45,891 bases of DNA, taken from Gemmatimonas sp. (GTDB taxonomy: Bacteria > Gemmatimonadota > Gemmatimonadetes > Gemmatimonadales > Gemmatimonadaceae). This document shows positions 40,875 to 45,891 of the stretch, piece after piece (the first letter of the stretch is position 1; each line of letters starts with the position of its first letter). The stretch lies in assembly GCF_031426495.1 (NCBI RefSeq), contig NZ_JANPLK010000023.1, positions 1 through 45,891 of the forward strand. The letters are read 5' to 3'. The notes beneath the pieces were generated by a model. That model was given only the letters and a program-made list of their open reading frames with translations, had not been told where the DNA came from and ran no database searches. The translations under genes were made by a program, and so were the position numbers.

Positions 40875-42134
40875 ATGCCCTACCGTCCTCGCATCGTCGA
40901 TCCGGAGCTCGCGGCCCGTCTCGCGGCCACCGGTGCCGTGGTCATTGAGGGTCCGAAGGGCTGTGGTAAGACGGCCACCGCACGCCAAGTCGCCCGGAGC
41001 GAGGTGCTGCTCGACGTTGACGAGAATGCGCGGCGAGCGATCGCCATTGATCCCAGCCTCGTCCTGGACGGCCCGGTGCCACGGCTCTTCGACGAGTGGC
41101 AACTCGAACCCACACTGTGGAACCACCTGCGGCGTGCCGTCGATGCGCGTCAGCAACCGGGCCAGTTCATCCTCACCGGTTCGGCCGCGCCAACCGATGA
41201 CATCACCCGACACACCGGCGCGGCGCGGATCACCCGGCTTCGGATGCGTCCGATGTCGCTCTTCGAGACGGGTCATGCGACGGGCGCGATCTCGCTCGGC
41301 GCGTTGCTCGCCGGGGAGGCTGCCCGCAGCCAGGAATCGACGCTTACAGTCACCGACCTCGCGACGCTGGTGGTGATCGGTGGCTGGCCCGGCAATCTCA
41401 CGCGCACCAGCGCGCAGGCGATGCAGGCATCGCGCGACTATCTCGACGAGATCCGCCGAGTCGATCTCAGTCGTGTGGATCGGTCGACGCGTGATCCCGG
41501 CAAGGTGGGGCGACTGCTGCGTGCACTCGCTCGGCACGTGGCAACGGAGGCAAGCCTCGCGACGCTGATGGCCGACACCGTGGGTGCGGAAGGCGCGGAT
41601 GGCGCACTCGCCCGCGAGACGGTGCGTGACTATCTCGACGCGCTCGAACGCGTCATGATCATCGAGGATCAACCGGCGTGGGCGCCGCATCTCCGCTCTC
41701 GATCGCGGATCAGGAATGCGGCGAAACGGCATTTCGTCGATCCGTCGTTGGCGGCCGCCGCGCTGCGTGCGACGCCAGCGCGATTGCTCGCCGACCTGAA
41801 TGCGCTCGGGCTGCTGTTCGAATCGCTCGTGGTGCGCGACCTGCGCGTGTATGCGCAGGCCTCGGACGCCACGGTGCTGCACTATCGTGACAACACCGGA
41901 CTTGAGGTCGATGCGATCGTCGAAGTGTCCGATGGCCAGTGGGCGGCCTTCGAGGTGAAGCTGGGGCAGGGGCAGGTGGATGCGGCAGCAGCCTCGCTGC
42001 TCACCTTCGCGACACGGGTTGATACGGCGAAGTGCGGTGCACCGGCAGCGCTCGGCGTCATCACAGCGTCAGGCTACGGCTATCGGCGTCCGGACGGAGT
42101 CCATGTGATTCCGGTTGGAGCGCTGGGGCCGTAG
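40875..42134 (+). CDS. AAA family ATPase with DUF4143 domain
   Basis: A 419-residue ATPase. The N-terminal AAA domain has Walker A EGPKGCGKTATA, RLFDEWQLEPTLW in the Walker B region and the sensor stretch FILTGSAAP. The C-terminal DUF4143 domain includes LLFESLVVRDLRVYA, LHYRDNTGLEVDAIVE and FEVKLGQGQVDAAA, a restriction-endonuclease-like core (E-V-D and F-E-V-K acidic/Lys pattern). The ATG at 40875 is placed where homology begins. Members are common in accessory regions and are of unknown role, often thought to be involved in defence or toxin-antitoxin-like functions. It stands alone here. Confidence 0.9.
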   Translation: MPYRPRIVDPELAARLAATGAVVIEGPKGCGKTATARQVARSEVLLDVDENARRAIAIDPSLVLDGPVPRLFDEWQLEPTLWNHLRRAVDARQQPGQFILTGSAAPTDDITRHTGAARITRLRMRPMSLFETGHATGAISLGALLAGEAARSQESTLTVTDLATLVVIGGWPGNLTRTSAQAMQASRDYLDEIRRVDLSRVDRSTRDPGKVGRLLRALARHVATEASLATLMADTVGAEGADGALARETVRDYLDALERVMIIEDQPAWAPHLRSRSRIRNAAKRHFVDPSLAAAALRATPARLLADLNALGLLFESLVVRDLRVYAQASDATVLHYRDNTGLEVDAIVEVSDGQWAAFEVKLGQGQVDAAAASLLTFATRVDTAKCGAPAALGVITASGYGYRRPDGVHVIPVGALGP

Positions 42135-42160
42135 GCGGCGAAGGTCGCTGCGTCGCGAGG

Positions 42161-44960
42161 TCAGCGCTCGAGCCCAAGGACGGACGCGAGGAAACGCTTG
42201 GTCTCATCCGCCACATCGCCACCGAGTTCGGCCATGTGGCGCTCGCGGTATCGCTGCACGCGCAGCTGCGCTTCACCGCGTTGCCCCAGTGCGAGCAACG
42301 AGCGAACGACACCACGGAGGGCCGCGTCCCAGAAGGAATCCTCCTGTAGCGCGCGCTGAAACGTCGCCAATGCTTCCGGCACCTGCTGCGCACTCAGCAG
42401 GTCCTCGGCATGCTCCAGCAGTAGGGCCAGATACTCCGCGCGAAGCTGGTCCCGCTGATCGTCGGCCCAACCGCCAAACTGTTCATCCGCGCAGAAATCA
42501 CCGCGCCACCACGCCAGCGCCTCGGCCCGCGCGGCACGACGTACTTCCTCTGTCGTGCCGAGGCGAACGCGCCGCCCCGCCGATCGGAACGCCTGAATAT
42601 CAACAACAAGGCCGCGCGCAACGCCCAAGCGATATCGGCCGCGCGCATGTTCGATCAACGCGGCCTCGCCAAGTGCGCGCCGCGCGTGATGCAACGTGAC
42701 GTGTAAGTTGTTGCGCAGCTGCGAGGGTGACAGATCAGGCCACAACGCAAGGCCGATGGCGTCCTTGGTGCACCCATCGGGACGACAACCAAGAAGCGCA
42801 CATAATTCGCGCGGTTTGGCGTAGGGCCACGCGCCGTGTCTCGTTCGTGGAGCCGTACGGGACCGAGCAGCTGCAAGGTGAGTGACGCCTCGTTGGTCTC
42901 TGCCTCTCGAGATGCCGGCGTCCCACCCAGACGGACGGCTGGGAACTCGGCTGTCTGTTCCGGGACCAGGCCGGCGAGCAAGAACATCGCGTCGAGCGGA
43001 GACGTCGTCGATTCAGCGATCACCGCGTCGGCCACGTCGGTGCCAAGTGTCTGCCGCAGCGACTCGTACAATGCCGCCGCATCAGGATCATCTTTTAGAG
43101 TACTGCCGCAACGCGCCAGCACACCTCGAGCAGCTCCATGGAGTCGAGCGGCTAGCGCATGATCACCGCGCGCGAGCGCCGCACTCGCCAACACGTTGAA
43201 CGCGTTCGCCACAAAGAGTGTCGGCTGTCCGTCCGAGTCGGCCAGCGTAGTGCCCGCCAGCCGCGACGCTTCCCCCCATGCCTGACGCCGAACCGCAATC
43301 GCCGCGCGTTCGCCGCGGGCATACGCCATCGTGGAGTAGGCGCCACAGTCGCGCAGCATCTGCTCCGATTCGCGCGCGTACCGCTCTCCACGATCGAGAT
43401 CCTGCGGCAGCAAACGCCAGCAGTAGCTGGCGGCGGCAATCCCCAGCGCCCCGCGCAACAAGCCGAGTGGCACCGTGTCCAGCCTTTCGAGCAGCTCACT
43501 GACGAAACCGATCGCTTCATCGGGGTGCGCGGCCACTAGCGACCGCGCCCCCACATCCAATGCGCTCACCAGCAGTCTCGGATACTTCAGTCGACGCGCG
43601 GCGGCCACGGTGTCGCGTGACATGGCGTGAAGCGCCGCGCCGTCAGCAGTCGCCGCGAAATAGCCGAAGTACTGCGTGGCGATTGTCGCACGGACCCAGG
43701 TTCGGCGTTCCATATCGGTGCCATCCGCCGGGGAGACCCCATCGCGCCGTAGCGCGTGCATCACGCGTGTGCACAGCTGCGCATTCGCACTCCAGTCCGT
43801 GACGTCGAGCAGGATACAGACACTGTCGCGCAGTACGCGCGCCGCTTGGACGCTCTCTCCGGGCGTGCAACACCACCACTCGATGGCGGCACGAATGTTG
43901 GCCAGGTCGGGCACCACACGAGCGCGCCACACGTCGTGGTCGGCGCGCTCCATCTGTTCGGCAGCGTGTGCGACGAAGTGTGCGAGCGCTGTGCGGTATG
44001 CGGCCGCGATCGCGTCACGCCATGGCTCGACCGCCAAGTGCGCGGCGGCGAACCGGCGCACTGGCTCGAGCATGCGGTACCGAACGTCCTCACCGGTGTC
44101 GTCGACGCTGACGAGCGAGCGATCCACCAGTCGCGGCGGCAGGTCGAGCGCGTCCTGTGTCGTGCTGGCCGGCACCGCGCCAAGCGCCGCCTGGCCCACG
44201 GCCTCGAACACCTCGAGGGACCACCCACCGACAAAGATGGACGCCGCGGCAGCAACGGCCTGCTCCGAGGCCGTGAGTTGCTCCCAAGTCCACGCCAGCG
44301 CGTCCTCCATCGTGCGGTGACGCGCAGGGGCCGTGCGCGGACCGCCGCGCAGGACCCGCAGGGCGTCGTGGAGGCGCGCGCGCATCTGCATCGGTGACAA
44401 CGTGCGCACCCGCGCCGCCGCCAGTTCGAGCGCGAGGGGGACGCCGTCGAGCGCGCCGCAGATCTCGATGACGGCGCGCATCGTCTCGTCGGTGATGCGC
44501 AACGCCGGGTTGGCCTCACGCGCCCGGGCGAGGAACAGCGTCACCGCCGCTGTTTCCCGCGTCGCGTCATCGCCCGCGACGGCGAGCGGCGGCACGGGCC
44601 ACGTCTTCGCCGGGAACACCAATTGGCTCACGACTTGTGCACAGCACACGCGTTGCCGGCGCGGACCGCAGAAGCCGGACGACGAAGTCGGCCACGACGT
44701 CCACAACGGGCTCGCAATTCTCGAGAATGAGCACCGGCGGCGTTGTGTGGCAGGCCACGCTGATCGTCTCGCGCAGCGACGGCCCCGCGCGCGGCGCGAG
44801 ATGCAGGGCGGCCGCGACGGTGCTGAGGACGTCCGTGTCGGTGGCGGCTGTCGTGAGATCGACCCAGCGTACGACCTGGTCGTGGCTCAGCCGCTGCGCC
44901 ACGGCGAGCGCCGTGCGCGTCTTGCTGATGCCGCCGATCGCCAGCATCGCATGACGGACA
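42161..44960 (-). pseudogene. NB-ARC/TPR regulator with C-terminal winged-helix/BTAD, two frameshifts
   Basis: Three frames make one protein. Frame 1: MLAIGGISKTRTALAVAQRL (Walker A with Gly changed to Ser), PPVLILENCEP (Walker B) and CTSREPIGVPGEDV. Near 44600 it shifts; frame 2 continues WPVPPLAV, GALDGVPLALELAAARV, helical repeats and LTLQLLGPVRLHERDTARG. Near 42830 it shifts again; frame 3 gives YAKPRELCALLGCRPDG...LALWPDLSPSQLRNNLHVTLHHARRALG and a BTAD domain. The first shift fits loss of two bases in GTGTGG. The N-terminus before Walker A is also missing. In AfsR-type proteins the winged-helix/BTAD unit comes first; here it is last. Two lesions plus a poor P-loop argue for a dead gene. 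Confidence 0.75.
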
Positions 44961-44993
44961 CACCACCGCAGATCGAACCACCCCCGCCGGTCG

Positions 44994-45086
44994 GTGAAGA
45001 TCTTTGGCGCAGTCGTTGTGGCACTGCTGCTCGTGTTTGTGATCATGCACTTGTCTGGCGGTGTCTTCCGCGGGCACGGCGCGTGA
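44994..45086 (+). CDS. 30-residue single-helix membrane peptide
   Basis: From the GTG at 44994 the frame encodes MKIFGAVVVALLLVFVIMHLSGGVFRGHGA and stops, overlapping the GTG of the next frame (GTGA). One hydrophobic helix is followed by HLSGG and a short Gly/His tail. The coupling to a DUF2269-like membrane gene and the plausible sequence argue it is real. The ribosome site is poor, and I do not recognise the family. Confidence 0.5.
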   Translation: MKIFGAVVVALLLVFVIMHLSGGVFRGHGA

Positions 45087-45541
45087 CGTTCTCGCCGTGG
45101 GTCCGCAAGGCCGCGCTCACCGCCCATGTCACATCATCACTTTGCTGGTTCGGCGCGGTCGCCGCTTTCCTGGCGCTTGCCGTATCGGGGCTCCGGAGCG
45201 CGGACCCACTGCAGGTGCGCGCCGCCTAACTCGCCATGGACGTCACCGCGTGGACGGTCATCGTGCCGCTTAGTGTCGCGACACTCCTCACGGGCTTCGC
45301 CCAGTCGCTCGGTACATCGTGGGGGATCATGCGATATTACTGGGTGGTCGCCAAGGTAGTGCTGACGGTGCCGGCCAGCGCGATTCTGCTGCTGCACGTG
45401 CGGCCGATCAGCTATCTCGCCGACGTCGCGGCGGCGGGGACACTCGCATCCGGTGGCGAGCACCGACTGCGTGAGCAGCTCATCGCGAACGCAGGCGCGG
45501 CGTTGTTCGTCCTCGTGGTGACCACCATCTTGTCGATCTAG
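45083..45541 (+). pseudogene. DUF2269-like membrane protein split by an ochre codon
   Basis: From the GTG at 45083 the frame reads WVRKAALTAHVTSSLCWFGAVAAFLALAVSGLRSADPLQVRAA, a TAA at 45227-45229, then LAMDVTAWTVIVPLSVATLLTGFAQSLGTSWGIMRYYWVVAKVVLTV, all in one frame. Joined, these are the four-helix pattern of small DUF2269-like membrane proteins, and the stop replaces an expected Tyr in the segment VRAA-Y-LAM. Translation might restart at the ATG at 45236 (101 residues), but it would lose the first helix. A single-base change or a sequencing error explains it. Confidence 0.75.
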
Positions 45542-45665
45542 AAGCCGCGCGGCCTCACGCCATACGGGCAGCGAAAGCAGCGCGCGGAACGACCGTTCTG
45601 ATTACTATCGCATGCTGCTCATGCTTGCCGCGGTCCCGCGTACTGTGCGCGTGCCAACGTGAAAG

Positions 45666-45891
45666 TCACTGACGGCTCGCCTCGAGTGCGACTCCAATGC
45701 GTCGTGTTGTCTGCGGCGCAGACACTGGAGATGAGAGCGTCCGCAGGAACGCCTCGATCTGGCGGCGCTCGTTCGCCGAGAGCCGAAGGGCCCTGAGCTC
45801 GCTATGGCCGGCAGGTGCCGCGGGCGCCGTATTGTAGTGTGCGATCACGGCCGTGAGCGACGATATCTGACCGGCGTGCATGTACGGCGCG
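45666..45891 (-). CDS. C-terminal end of a cytochrome c peroxidase-like protein, cut by the window
   Basis: The minus-strand frame is open to the right edge and reads APYMHAGQISSLTAVIAHYNTAPAAP...LRALRLSANERRQIEAFLRTLSSP. The Y-M-H-A-G-x-I/F-x-S/T-L element followed by LSANERRQIEAFLRTL is the last part of di-haem cytochrome c peroxidase/MauG-type proteins, where the Met is a haem ligand. The haem-binding CxxCH motifs must lie outside the window. Probably periplasmic. Confidence 0.8.
   Translation of the reverse strand, partial: APYMHAGQISSLTAVIAHYNTAPAAPAGHSELRALRLSANERRQIEAFLRTLSSPVSAPQTTRRIGVALEASRQ

Overview
The window is high-GC DNA from a Gram-negative-type, TonB-bearing bacterium. Gene content points to Gemmatimonadota or a close soil relative: a TonB receptor, a short plug-domain protein ending in a CGLLVIFTE-type tail, many small secreted proteins, and GTG starts with GTGA/ATGA couplings. 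The assignment is an inference from gene style; no rRNA or tRNA gene was seen. Both ends cut genes: a gamma-glutamyltransferase on the left and a di-haem peroxidase-like protein on the right.

Bases 1-24,250 look like ordinary, mostly intact chromosome. In order: gamma-glutamyltransferase; a three-gene signalling operon (small unknown protein, double-domain KaiC-like ATPase, GAF histidine kinase) closed by a strong hairpin; a 49-codon membrane protein and a MoeZ-like E1/rhodanese protein on the minus strand; a divergent beta-propeller plus MoaD-like sulfur-carrier pair; a run of coupled metabolic genes (Fe-alcohol dehydrogenase, thioesterase, quinone oxidoreductase, GNAT); fasciclin; RecQ; a secreted PPGLAKK protein; a TonB receptor; a serine hydrolase with an altered active site; a ribbon-helix-helix gene beside a broken nucleotidyltransferase; a PAS-GGDEF cyclase; an alpha/beta hydrolase; a PAS-like protein with a Cys-rich tail; and an L,D-transpeptidase lipoprotein.

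Bases 24,250-45,600 are an accessory, partly decayed region. A cluster of FG-GAP lipoprotein, cytochrome/DUF1549/DUF1553 protein and Tat-exported DUF1501 protein is bracketed by copies of a 25-26 bp repeat. Next comes an arsenic operon on the minus strand, read arsR, arsM fused to arsN2, arsC, aquaporin, with a clear promoter. Then follow a multicopper oxidase with permuted copper sites, a Tat-exported class V aminotransferase, an AbiE-like HTH/nucleotidyltransferase pair with a symmetric operator, and an AAA/DUF4143 ATPase. Between these lie fragments: three same-strand pieces of a queG 3' end, a second DUF1501 C-terminus, a Fic fragment with its catalytic His changed, a frameshifted NB-ARC/TPR/BTAD regulator, and a DUF2269-like membrane gene cut by an in-frame stop.

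Strongest leads for new biology: the KaiC-like/kinase operon with two of three phosphosites kept; the MoaD-like/propeller/MoeZ-like neighbourhood; the repeat-bracketed DUF1501 cluster; the queG 3'-end scars, which suggest repeated insertion at one locus; and the arsenic operon pairing an ArsM-ArsN2 fusion with an aquaporin instead of an ArsB/Acr3 pump.
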